A stretch of DNA of 33,252 bases from positions 1 through 33,252 of the forward strand of contig NZ_QWZQ01000037.1 of assembly GCF_003885105.1 (NCBI RefSeq). The letters are read 5' to 3'. Position 1 is the first letter of the stretch. Each line of letters starts with the position of its first letter. The notes under the pieces were generated by a model, which ran no database searches, was not told the DNA's origin, and worked only from the letters and a program-made list of their open reading frames with translations. This document shows, piece by piece, positions 15,317 through 23,322 of this stretch. This DNA is from Lactiplantibacillus garii (GTDB taxonomy: Bacteria > Bacillota > Bacilli > Lactobacillales > Lactobacillaceae). A program made the translations under genes and the position numbers.

Positions 15317-16675
15317 TCAGCTCAGTTTGATCGTTCCCGAGGTCGTTTGCCCCTGGATCAAGTACTGCCCGGTCACGCCGACCCGGCCGGCCTGGTAGCC
15401 GTCCGCCAAGTGGGTCGCCGTGCCGTTTTTAGGTGCCACGACGCGCCCGCTATGGGACTCGAGTTCGTAAGCGTAACTCGCGTCGGTCGGCACCGTCACT
15501 TTGATGGTTCCACTCTTGGCCATGAGGTGCACGTCGGCCACCACCGCTGCTAAATCCAGTTTAAGGCTGCCCGACTTGACCGTCCAGCTGCCCCCACCGG
15601 TGAGGGCCGTGCCGCGTACGGTCCCGCTAGTCACGCTGACGATGAAGCGTTCCGCCGTCACGGTCGTCAACCGGGTCCGGCCACTTTTGACCAGCAACCC
15701 CAACTGGTTTATGACCCGCAGATTAGTGAGTTCCGCGTCACCGGACGTCACGTCCATACTCAGCGCCCGACTATGCAGGTCGCTCACCACGGCGTTACCG
15801 CTGAGCACTTGCAGGTCAAGCGCGTTGAGCCGTTGGAACCCCGCGACCAGCAAATGCCCGGAACGGTTCGTTAACGTTAAGTTACCGGTAAAGTCGGCCG
15901 GGACGTGGATCTGGACGTGCACCCGCAGCGGGATCAAAAAGGGCACTTTGCCCTGTACGACTTTTAATTCGTCGCCAGCTTGCTCGATTTGAGACTGGTA
16001 GGCCGCGTTTTTATGGTTCATGTATTCCCGCACGATCACTTCCTGTGAAGCCCCCTGAGTCGGAATAATTTTAACTTGGGCGGCTTTGTACGCCACCGTT
16101 AACCGGGTCAGCGTCGCCGCGTCGAAACGCTGTTCGTTTACTAACGGTAAGGTTTCTGAGTATTCCTGGGCTAAGTTGATTGGCGCAGCTTGGGGCTTTG
16201 CGGTCTGGGCGTCACCGTTCAAGTTGATCCCGTCCTCATCAAAAGTCCAACTGCCCAGTTTTAACCCGTGAGTGTCCGCTTGAATGGCGCCGTTGTTGAT
16301 CGACACCCCGTCGGCATCGGCTTTGAGGGCCCGGCCGCCCTTTAAATAGATTCCGTCCGCGTTGATTTTGAGCGTCTGCCCGTCATCAACGGAAAGGCCG
16401 TCGTTATCCATGACGACGTGGTGGCCGTGAATGGTGGTGGTCGTCCCGTTTTCCGCGTTGATCTGGCGAATTAATTCGTTAATGTCGCCAAAATCACTGA
16501 AAGCTTCGGCCACCGCTGCTTCAGGGTCCAGCCCCGCCCGTTCCTTATCGTTCGCCGCTTCGTTTAAATCGGCGGCCAGTTCGGAGCGCAGTTCGGTCAG
16601 TGCCGGCGTTTTTGGCTGTTCCTTAAAGTAGCTGGTTAGTCGCATGGCGACCAGTTGTTCAATCTTTGCTGACAT
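15317..16675 (-). CDS. DUF4097-family beta-helix protein with N-terminal helical domain
   Basis: 452 residues. The first 75 residues are helical and resemble the short N-terminal domain found with PadR-linked membrane proteins (KIEQLVAMRLTSYFKE... SDFGDINELI). Residues about 90-165 contain five short imperfect repeats built on D-x-D/H-G-hydrophobic (DGLSVDDG, DGIYLKGG, DGVSINNG, HGLKLGS, DGINLNG). The C-terminal half is a DUF4097 repeat domain with runs such as VLSGNAVVSDL, VTSGDAELTNL, VKSGRTRLTTV and AKSGTIKVTVP, likely a right-handed beta-helix. I see no membrane helix. The start at 16675 has AGGAAGGA upstream and overlaps the PadR gene by 17 bases. Related PadR-DUF4097 pairs are linked to envelope stress; the precise function is unknown. 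Confidence 0.82.
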   Translation of the reverse strand: MSAKIEQLVAMRLTSYFKEQPKTPALTELRSELAADLNEAANDKERAGLDPEAAVAEAFSDFGDINELIRQINAENGTTTTIHGHHVVMDNDGLSVDDGQTLKINADGIYLKGGRALKADADGVSINNGAIQADTHGLKLGSWTFDEDGINLNGDAQTAKPQAAPINLAQEYSETLPLVNEQRFDAATLTRLTVAYKAAQVKIIPTQGASQEVIVREYMNHKNAAYQSQIEQAGDELKVVQGKVPFLIPLRVHVQIHVPADFTGNLTLTNRSGHLLVAGFQRLNALDLQVLSGNAVVSDLHSRALSMDVTSGDAELTNLRVINQLGLLVKSGRTRLTTVTAERFIVSVTSGTVRGTALTGGGSWTVKSGSLKLDLAAVVADVHLMAKSGTIKVTVPTDASYAYELESHSGRVVAPKNGTATHLADGYQAGRVGVTGQYLIQGQTTSGTIKLS

Positions 16676-17018
16676 CCGCGTCAATCCTTCCTAATATCAA
16701 TTCATCGATCACTTGCTTGGCAAAATTCCATTCGGCCACGTTATGCGCGAGGGTCGCTTGTCCCTGAACGGTGATCTGGTAATACTTGCGCCGGCCGCCC
16801 TGGGTCTCGTTTCCCCAGTAACTAGTAATGTCACCGTTCTTTTCTAAGCGGCGAAATACCGTGTAAAGCGTCGCCTCGTTGATGACGTAGGCCGCGTGGC
16901 TCAGGTGCTTGATCGTTTTAGCAATCGCGTAACCGTAGCTGTCACCCTGGTTTAAAATGTTTAACACGATGGTGGTGGTGTGCCCCCGAATCGTATCCTT
17001 GGAAATTTCTGGCTGCAT
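16659..17018 (-). CDS. PadR-family transcriptional regulator
   Basis: 119 residues with a winged helix typical of PadR: TIVLNILNQGDSYGYAIAKTIK, NEATLYTVFRRLEKNGDITSYW, GRRKYYQITVQGQ and a short C-terminal dimerisation helix. The start at 17018 has AGGAAGG 9 bases upstream; the longer frame to 17099 runs through the promoter and is not coding. The gene is translationally coupled to the DUF4097 gene, and its promoter contains a long-armed inverted repeat, so it very likely represses its own operon and responds to an envelope or small-molecule signal. Confidence 0.92.
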   Translation of the reverse strand: MQPEISKDTIRGHTTTIVLNILNQGDSYGYAIAKTIKHLSHAAYVINEATLYTVFRRLEKNGDITSYWGNETQGGRRKYYQITVQGQATLAHNVAEWNFAKQVIDELILGRIDADVSKD

Positions 17019-17050
17019 TCCCAACTTCCTTCCTGCACTACTTTGTGTGA

Positions 17051-17099
17051 CACAGTAATTCGATGAACATAATATACCACCGATTACTGTGGCTGTCAA
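17051..17099 (-). promoter_or_regulatory. PadR operon promoter with operator dyad
   Basis: On the minus strand a consensus TTGACA (17094-17099), 17-base spacer and TATATT (17071-17076, preceded by TGG) form a strong promoter. The arms CACAGTAAT and ATTACTGTG (17083-17091 and 17051-17059) are perfect 9-bp inverted repeats bracketing the -10 box, one in the spacer and one at the transcription start, a good candidate PadR operator. Confidence 0.75.
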
Positions 17100-17119
17100 A
17101 GTAATTTGTTAGACAATAT

Positions 17120-17152
17120 AAAAAAAAACGTGCCCACCGCGGTGAGCACGTT
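17120..17152 (-). terminator. Terminator of the P-type ATPase gene
   Basis: On the minus strand AACGTGCTCACC pairs with GGTGGGCACGTT around a GCG-type loop (one U-G pair), followed by nine T. It lies just after the ATPase stop codon at 17167. Confidence 0.88.
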
Positions 17153-17166
17153 CTTTAAGTACGCGG

Positions 17167-19506
17167 CTAACGCCAACGAATGCGACTGAGCACCCGTTTG
17201 CCCAGGCCGTTTTGTAACAGAATAAAGACCGGGTACGCGCTGATGACTAACGGCACGTATACCCACGCCAGCGACCAATGCCACAGGCTGACCAGTGAAA
17301 AGATGGCCCCGCCAAACAGGAACACTAGTAAGAACAGCGTGGCCATTAACGCCACTAACCCAATTTTAAAGCGGTTGAGCGGCCGAGCCGCGATGACCAA
17401 CGCGTTTAAACTGATCACCCCGGTCAACAACACGCTCAGCGTGGACGTTGTCGCGAAGTTCAGGTCTAGCTGGTTTCCCAGCAGCATGATCGTGATCACG
17501 TAACCGACCACGCAAATGGCGGCCGGGACCGCAATCTCCATGACCTGCTTCATAAAGCGGCCGGTGATGCGGGTATAGTCCGGTTGCAGCGCCAAAAAGA
17601 AGGTCGGGATCCCGACCATCAGCGTTGAGATCGGTGTCAGCTGGATCGGTTCAAACGGGTAGCTGTGGCTCATAAAGATGAAGATCAGCGTTAAGGCGAC
17701 CGAATACATCGTTTTAATTAGGTACAGCGCGGCGACCCGTTCGATGTTGTTGATGACCCGCCGGCCCTCGTTGAGCACTTGGACCATCGCGTCAAAATTG
17801 GACTCAATTAGCACGAAGTCGGCCAAACTTTTCGTCGCTTCGCTCCCCGTCGCCATCGCAATACTGCAATCGGCCTGCTTTAGCGCCAATAAATCGTTGA
17901 CGCCGTCGCCGGTCATGGCGACCGTGTGCCCCGCGGCCTGGTACGCTTTAATCAGATTTTCCTTTTGTTGCGGTGTCACCCGGCCAAAAACGGTGTAGTC
18001 GGCCACTAACCGGTCAAAATCCGGTCGCTCACCGACCTGACTCATATCAACTAATTTTTCCGCGCCGGCGATCCCGGCCCGGTTCGCAATACTGGCCACG
18101 GTAACCGGATTATCACCGGAAATCACCTTTAACGCTACGTCCTGGTTGGCAAAAAAGCCAAAGGTGGTCTTGGCTTGGGGCCGCAACTCATCGGTCATTA
18201 AAATGAGTCCCAGAGCCTCCGGTTGCGTCGGCTTCGGGGTGGTTAACGCCGCGACCCGGGCAAACAGCAGGACTCGGTACCCCCGTTCGGCCAACGTTTG
18301 AACGTGATCGCGTAACGCGCGCGGGACTTGGTCGTAAATAAATTCCGGGGCCCCCATCACGTAGGCGTGCCCGTTAAACGCCGCCCCGCTCCACTTGCGG
18401 GCAGACGAGAACGGCAACACGGTGTCCGCGTGTACGCTGGGCGTGCCAAACGCGGTCTTAATAGCCTGGGCGGTCTCGTTATCATCGTCGATGGCCGCCA
18501 CTAATTCGGCAAGCCGGGTTTCGACCGCCTTACCGGGAACGCCGCCCCACGGTTCGAGCCGGTCAAACTTTAACTGGCCGCTGGTAATTGTCCCGGTTTT
18601 ATCCAGGCAAAGCGTGTCGACGCGGGCCAGGGCTTCAATGGCGGGTAATTCCCGGACTAACACCTGGTGCCGGCCCAACGTAAAGGCTCCGGCGGCCAAC
18701 GCCACCGACGTCAGTAGCACGAGGCCTTCGGGAATCATCCCGACCATCGCGGCAACCGTCCCTAAAATGGCGCGGTTTTGCGATTCGCCACGTAACAGGG
18801 TCGAAATGAATAGGCCGGCACCCAGCGGAATAATCGTAAAGGTCAAAATTTTAATGATCCGGTTAATGATCGTTAACAGTTGGCTCGGGGTGCGTCGCTT
18901 CTGTTTAGCGGCCTTCGCCATTTGTTTGATAAAGCTCCCGTGACCGACCTCGGTGGCCTGCACCACGCCGTGCCCGCCGAGGATGATGCTGCCCGAAACC
19001 ATCGCGTCGCCCGGACCCTTGATCACCGGGTCGGCTTCCCCGGTAATCTGGGATTCGTCGACTTCCAGGCCGTCGGTGGCCCGCACGACGCCGTCAACTG
19101 GCAGCTGGTCCCCGCGGGTCACGACGAGTAGATCGTCCTGAACAACGGCGTCTTGGGGCTGATCCCCGACCTGGCCGTTACGCCGAACGTGGATCTTGGC
19201 CGCTGACAACAGTGACAGCTTATCCACCTGGCGCTTCGCCCGCACCTCTTGGAAAATTCCGATGGCGGTATTCATAATCACCACAAACAAGAATAATAAG
19301 TTTTTATAACTCCCGGTAATCAGTACCAGTCCGCCCAGTAAAACGTTGATTAAATTAAACAGGGTCAACAAGTTATCCCGAAAAATCTGTTTTACCGACC
19401 GGGTCAGCGGTGGTAACGGTTCGTTTTTGAGGCCCGCCGTCACCCGCTGGCGAACTTCTTCGGTCGTTAAACCAGTTTCAACTGGTGGTAAGTAACGGTC
19501 TGACAT
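17167..19506 (-). CDS. Cation-transporting P-type ATPase, CtpE-like
   Basis: 779 residues with complete P-type ATPase signatures: TGEADP in the actuator domain (155-160), PEGL in membrane segment 4 (259-262), phosphorylation site DKTGT (302-306), nucleotide-domain KWSG region (about 371-374), and TGDGVND hinge (532-538). About ten membrane helices are visible. There is no N-terminal metal-binding CxxC, so it is not a heavy-metal pump. PEGL and overall length resemble the mycobacterial CtpE calcium exporter more than KdpB or MgtA; Ca2+ is the best guess for the ion. The start at 19506 has AAGGGGGG 8 bases upstream. It is a single-gene unit. Confidence 0.88.
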   Translation of the reverse strand: MSDRYLPPVETGLTTEEVRQRVTAGLKNEPLPPLTRSVKQIFRDNLLTLFNLINVLLGGLVLITGSYKNLLFLFVVIMNTAIGIFQEVRAKRQVDKLSLLSAAKIHVRRNGQVGDQPQDAVVQDDLLVVTRGDQLPVDGVVRATDGLEVDESQITGEADPVIKGPGDAMVSGSIILGGHGVVQATEVGHGSFIKQMAKAAKQKRRTPSQLLTIINRIIKILTFTIIPLGAGLFISTLLRGESQNRAILGTVAAMVGMIPEGLVLLTSVALAAGAFTLGRHQVLVRELPAIEALARVDTLCLDKTGTITSGQLKFDRLEPWGGVPGKAVETRLAELVAAIDDDNETAQAIKTAFGTPSVHADTVLPFSSARKWSGAAFNGHAYVMGAPEFIYDQVPRALRDHVQTLAERGYRVLLFARVAALTTPKPTQPEALGLILMTDELRPQAKTTFGFFANQDVALKVISGDNPVTVASIANRAGIAGAEKLVDMSQVGERPDFDRLVADYTVFGRVTPQQKENLIKAYQAAGHTVAMTGDGVNDLLALKQADCSIAMATGSEATKSLADFVLIESNFDAMVQVLNEGRRVINNIERVAALYLIKTMYSVALTLIFIFMSHSYPFEPIQLTPISTLMVGIPTFFLALQPDYTRITGRFMKQVMEIAVPAAICVVGYVITIMLLGNQLDLNFATTSTLSVLLTGVISLNALVIAARPLNRFKIGLVALMATLFLLVFLFGGAIFSLVSLWHWSLAWVYVPLVISAYPVFILLQNGLGKRVLSRIRWR

Positions 19507-19613
19507 GTGGCGCCCCCCTTAGCGTTAATTTTAATTTAATTGTAAACGATTTTAGCCAAAAATTATCGGAATTTCACTTAAATTAACTTAGTTTAATCAA
19601 AACTATAAAAAAT

Positions 19614-19652
19614 GGGTAATTAGTCTGATTAGAAAAGTCAGATTAATTACCC
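19614..19652. terminator. Bidirectional terminator-like hairpin
   Basis: GGGTAATTA pairs with TAATTACCC, and inner TCTGA with TCAGA, around an A-rich loop. It lies 25 bases after the TetR stop codon, between that gene and the ATPase promoter region. Confidence 0.6.
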
Positions 19653-19677
19653 GTGTTGAACTGCATTTTATCTTAAT

Positions 19678-20244
19678 TTATTTATCAGTTGGCAAATGGG
19701 TCTGATCAATGGCCAACTGCATGGTCTTGGTGAACCGTTCGTCTAATTCCGATTCGGGCATCGTGAAAAAGCCCCCGATTTCTTGAATGATAAAACCAAA
19801 CAACGTCGACCGGTACAGGGTGTTTTCCACCCGGGCCGTGGCGTTCATTTGTAACGGCGTAAACATGTCCTGATACAACTTGATCATGGCCGTCCGGGTT
19901 CGCGGAATTTTTAAATTATCGTTTAGATCTAGCAACACCGGGGCCAACCCGCGGTGGTGCAAACAAGCGGAGCGAAACTCCTGGGCAAAGGCCATTAAGG
20001 CGTCATCCCCCGTGACGTCCGCGATTTTTTCCGTAAGCTGGTCCGAAACGAGTTGGACGAACTGGAGCCCCACTTGATCCAACAAATCACTCAAACTATC
20101 AACGTAGTTATAAATCGATTGTGGCCGCACGTCCAGGACGAGCGCCAAATCACGGATGGTCAATCCGGTAATCCCCTTAGTTTCGATCAACTGATTAGCA
20201 GTTGCCAAAACTTTTGCTTGCGTTAACGTTCTTCTTTTTACCAT
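19678..20244 (-). CDS. TetR/AcrR-family transcriptional regulator
   Basis: 188 residues. The N-terminal HTH (about 8-55) is typical: VLATANQLIETKGITGLTIRDLALVLDVRPQSIYNYV broken into the usual three helices. The C-terminal ligand domain is helical, with a WHG-like region FGFIIQEIGGFF near residues 150-165. The ORF extends 38 codons upstream, but GGGGAG lies just before the ATG at 20244. It is divergent from the MmcQ/YjbR gene across a 243-base AT-rich region with a TATAAT near its own start (about 20277), and followed by the hairpin at 19614. The target is unknown; the divergent gene is the first candidate. Confidence 0.88.
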   Translation of the reverse strand: MVKRRTLTQAKVLATANQLIETKGITGLTIRDLALVLDVRPQSIYNYVDSLSDLLDQVGLQFVQLVSDQLTEKIADVTGDDALMAFAQEFRSACLHHRGLAPVLLDLNDNLKIPRTRTAMIKLYQDMFTPLQMNATARVENTLYRSTLFGFIIQEIGGFFTMPESELDERFTKTMQLAIDQTHLPTDK

Positions 20245-20429
20245 ACTTCTCCCCACTCTCAAATTGATTCGTTTATTATTATAACTCAAAAGCGCGTTGA
20301 CTTTACTTAAAACGACGCCAAACAGTTTAAATAAACCATAAGAATAATTATAAATCATTAGTGCGTGGTCTAGCAGACCGTCCCCGCAACGTTTTAGACT
20401 CCAACACGCTGTAATCAGTCCGTTACGAT

Positions 20430-20458
20430 TTACAACTACTGACCAGCGGGGCTATGAT
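20430..20458 (+). promoter_or_regulatory. Promoter of the MmcQ/YjbR gene
   Basis: TTACAA (20430-20435), a 17-base spacer and TATGAT (20453-20458), 29 bases before the start codon. Confidence 0.5.
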
Positions 20459-20487
20459 AAACTTAAACACTTTAAAAACGGGGTAAA

Positions 20488-21153
20488 ATGATGGCTGAAC
20501 TGAATTTTCACGATAAAAAATTTAATTTTGAACAATTACTGACCTTTGGTTTTCACCAAAGTGGCACCCACTACCGCTACCAGGTTCCAATCGTTAACGG
20601 CCAATTTTCACTGACCTTCGACGTACGCAATGACCACCAACTCACCACTAAGGTCGTCGATACCACGACTAACGACGAGTACGTTTTACACCTCGCCCCC
20701 TACGCCAGCGGGACGTTCGTGGGGCAAGTCGCTAACGAGTACCAGCAATGGCTCACCAAACTCGAGACGACTTGCATGGATGCGGACGTGTTTAAGGCCC
20801 CGCAGGCCCGATCCGTCATTGATTACGTGCAGGCGACGTACGGCGACCAGTTGGAATTCTTATGGAAAAAGTTTCCTAAAAACGCGGTTTGGCGGCGCAT
20901 CGACACCCATAAGTGGTACGCGGCATTGCTGACGGTTAAGCGGTCAAAGTTAGGTCTAACCGGGGACACTGAAATTACCGTTTTAGACGTTCGGGCCACT
21001 CCCGAAGACGTTACCCAACTAGTCGATAGCGTACACTATTTCCCGGGTTATCATATGAACAAAAAGAACTGGATTACGATTATTTTGGATGATTCGGTCC
21101 CACTCACGACCATTACACCGCGCGTAGGGGCCAGTTACCAGCTAGCTAAATAA
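20488..21153 (+). CDS. MmcQ/YjbR-family protein with N-terminal extension
   Basis: 221 residues. The C-terminal half (about 105-215) is a MmcQ/YjbR double-wing domain: FLWKKFPKNAVWRRIDTHKWYAALL, LDVRATPEDV, and the end signature GYHMNKKNWITIILDD. The N-terminal hundred residues form a separate, mostly beta domain (FSLTFDVRNDHQL and following strands) that precedes YjbR in many Firmicutes proteins. YjbR-type domains are described as DNA-binding, but the cell role is unclear. The start is the first of two ATGs (20488) after a GGGGT ribosome binding site. It stands alone, divergent from a TetR regulator. Confidence 0.85.
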   Translation: MMAELNFHDKKFNFEQLLTFGFHQSGTHYRYQVPIVNGQFSLTFDVRNDHQLTTKVVDTTTNDEYVLHLAPYASGTFVGQVANEYQQWLTKLETTCMDADVFKAPQARSVIDYVQATYGDQLEFLWKKFPKNAVWRRIDTHKWYAALLTVKRSKLGLTGDTEITVLDVRATPEDVTQLVDSVHYFPGYHMNKKNWITIILDDSVPLTTITPRVGASYQLAK

Positions 21154-21201
21154 ACATCCGTGACAAGGTTGACTATGACTCAACTTTGTCACGGATGTTT
21201 T
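21152..21201 (+). terminator. Terminator of the MmcQ/YjbR gene
   Basis: AAACATCCGTGACA pairs with TGTCACGGATGTTT, with inner GGTTGA against TCAAC; it overlaps the stop codon and ends in TTTT. On the far side it abuts the decayed gene at 21203. Confidence 0.88.
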
Positions 21202-21202
21202 A

Positions 21203-21470
21203 CTATTCAGCTAAGTATCCCACCACTTTATCAATCATTGGCTACGAATCTAATCTTTTAATGAAACTAGTCGGTAACGCCGTGACACCATACAACATCC
21301 CAACAATTTGGCCGGTCAATGCCCCAGTCGAATCTTACTCACCATCATAATTAACAGGTCACCTGTCGTAAATAGGAGCATTTAGACATCGCCCGAAATA
21401 ATTAGCGTCCTCTTAGAATCATCGTATTCAATGATTATCATTTACTAAAATAGCTTTCATCACGGATAGT
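21203..21470 (-). pseudogene. Decayed 3' end of an ADP-ribosylglycohydrolase gene
   Basis: One minus-strand frame ending at the TAG at 21203-21205 reads, with stops, ...PVNYDGE*DSTGALTG... then QIVGMLYGVTALPTSFIK, RLDS*PMIDKVVGYLAE*. This is the conserved C-terminus of the ADP-ribosylglycohydrolase (DraG) family, whose signature is VNHDGDSDSTGAITG; the Ser codon of GDSDS is now TAA (21335-21337). Further stops occur upstream in the same frame, and recognisable similarity fades near 21470. The rest of the gene is missing, replaced by the AT-rich DUF262 operon, so it probably marks the edge of an inserted or rearranged segment. Confidence 0.7.
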
Positions 21471-21520
21471 AGCGTAATTTTAAACTTCATTCTATGATCA
21501 ATAGCAACCCTGATATCAGA

Positions 21521-23317
21521 TTAATCCGTACTAGTTGCCTGTTCAAGGATTCTAAACATCTCTTCTTGGTGTCTATACGATAACTTGGGGGTCCACATGT
21601 TTCCGTTTTGTTCTAACATAGCTTTCATAATCTTTAATTTTAAACTTTGTTCAACAATGGTCGGGTTTGTACTTACCTTTCCTACGGGATCAATATTACT
21701 AAATACGGAATTTCCTGATACGGTAATTAGCGCCAAGTTGCCAAAACCATTCAAGTCGTCATCTTGCCATTCAATTAACTCGGTTGGATGCTGTGGGAAA
21801 AAGTGCTCAATTGAATTTCTAAACTGGAACTGCCAATCATCAGCCAGCGGTTTAATCATTTCATGGCCACCATACGAATACCCATCACGGTATAGTAGAT
21901 AATCTAAATAGCTAAAGACAATTCTTTCAAACTGGAATCCAGATGCTAATTTATAATTAGACTCTGCGACTTTAATACGTGCATATGTTTCTAAAACATT
22001 TAAAATATCGGTTATTTCTCCAGCTAGACCTTTTTTCAGAATCAGTGTAATCCAATGCATGGTTTTAGGCGAAGTGTAAGTAATCCGCAGTGCGGATTGG
22101 AGTGTCCGAATTTTCTTATTCTTAACATCCCCATCCCCTTCATCAAACGTTGCGTGATAAACTGGCTTGTCCCCATTTGAATCCCGATATCTTTCTAGCC
22201 GTTGTAATGACCATTTACCGGTTTCTTTGTAATCCCGTACGTACTCCCGCTTTAAAACGTATTTATCAAATAATACCCGCGCTTTCAACAAATTAAATAT
22301 AAACGCTTTAGCTGTAACTTCATCCTGCCAGGTATGTTTCAAACTAACCAAAAGATTTCGGTCATCCAGGCTGGCATCATCACTATTTTCATTATTATTC
22401 GGGTTTAACGCTGCATTTACTTGGAGTAAAAAATTAGGAAATGATAGCACGGATTCAAAGCGCTCATTTTCCGGCGTTTCAGGCTGCGACGCAACCGACA
22501 CTCGTGGACGCTTCTTCAATATGTCAGCTAACGTCATTGACGGTTCTGTTTTGGCTGAAACGGTAAACCATGGTACTAGTGCATCAAAATTAGTTATTCC
22601 TTTTGCCAGGCTCCCCCAATTCTTGGTAAATATTTTTCGTCGCACATTAATTGAAAAATTCATTTGTACGTACGTCATCATACTAGCGCAATGTTCCCAA
22701 ATTGCATTGGCAATTCTTTTTTCTGTGGGTGCCTTAATTTGCGCGATTAAGTTAGCTTTTACAATCTCGTGAAGTTCAAGTTGTTCACCGCGCGTATTCA
22801 TAATTTCAAAATAATGGTTTAAATCAATATCATGTGGGACTTGAACGCGTACTAACAGAACTTTATCTAGTTTTTTGATAAAAGTATCCCGGTCGATTGC
22901 CGGGCTACTCATCTTAAAGTAAGCCTCAATATTTTTATACCCATCCAAAATTTCAGTTGATTGCAACTCTTCCGCTAAAGTATCGAACTCGGTGCCAACA
23001 ACTGCCAATGTTCGATTAGATTTGTCTCGTGCTTCAAACTGTAACGCGTTTCTATCCAACGGCATTTGTAAATAACGTTCCAATAAATATAGTGTCGTGA
23101 GTCGTTGCTGCCCGTCGATTACTTCGTAAAGAGCGTTATCCCTTTGATTGACAATCAAAGTACCTAGAAAATAATTATCTTCAGAACTATTGATATCATC
23201 AATAAGTTGGTTTATTTGACTAGCCTGCCACGCGTAATTCCGTTGATAGATTGGGACTTCATAATGAACGGCGTCGAAAATTGCGGATACTTTAATTGAA
23301 CATAATTCTTTCCCCAT
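21521..23317 (-). CDS. DUF262-DUF1524 protein (GmrSD-like nuclease), pair member 2
   Basis: 598 residues. The N-terminal DUF262 domain has VPIYQRNYAW (21-30), DGQQRLTT (68-75) and, near residue 185, the family motif IMNTRGEQLELHEIVKANL. The C-terminal DUF1524 HNH-type nuclease region has IEHFFPQHP (Glu504-His505) and GFGNLAL (524-530). GmrSD and SspE proteins with this architecture hydrolyse NTPs and cut modified or foreign DNA. The start at 23317 is 5 bases after the stop of the upstream DUF262 gene, so the two are coupled. The stretch is AT-rich compared with genes left of 21 kb. Its target is unknown. It could act alone or as a complex with its partner. Confidence 0.85.
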   Translation of the reverse strand: MGKELCSIKVSAIFDAVHYEVPIYQRNYAWQASQINQLIDDINSSEDNYFLGTLIVNQRDNALYEVIDGQQRLTTLYLLERYLQMPLDRNALQFEARDKSNRTLAVVGTEFDTLAEELQSTEILDGYKNIEAYFKMSSPAIDRDTFIKKLDKVLLVRVQVPHDIDLNHYFEIMNTRGEQLELHEIVKANLIAQIKAPTEKRIANAIWEHCASMMTYVQMNFSINVRRKIFTKNWGSLAKGITNFDALVPWFTVSAKTEPSMTLADILKKRPRVSVASQPETPENERFESVLSFPNFLLQVNAALNPNNNENSDDASLDDRNLLVSLKHTWQDEVTAKAFIFNLLKARVLFDKYVLKREYVRDYKETGKWSLQRLERYRDSNGDKPVYHATFDEGDGDVKNKKIRTLQSALRITYTSPKTMHWITLILKKGLAGEITDILNVLETYARIKVAESNYKLASGFQFERIVFSYLDYLLYRDGYSYGGHEMIKPLADDWQFQFRNSIEHFFPQHPTELIEWQDDDLNGFGNLALITVSGNSVFSNIDPVGKVSTNPTIVEQSLKLKIMKAMLEQNGNMWTPKLSYRHQEEMFRILEQATSTD

Positions 23318-23322
23318 GGTTA

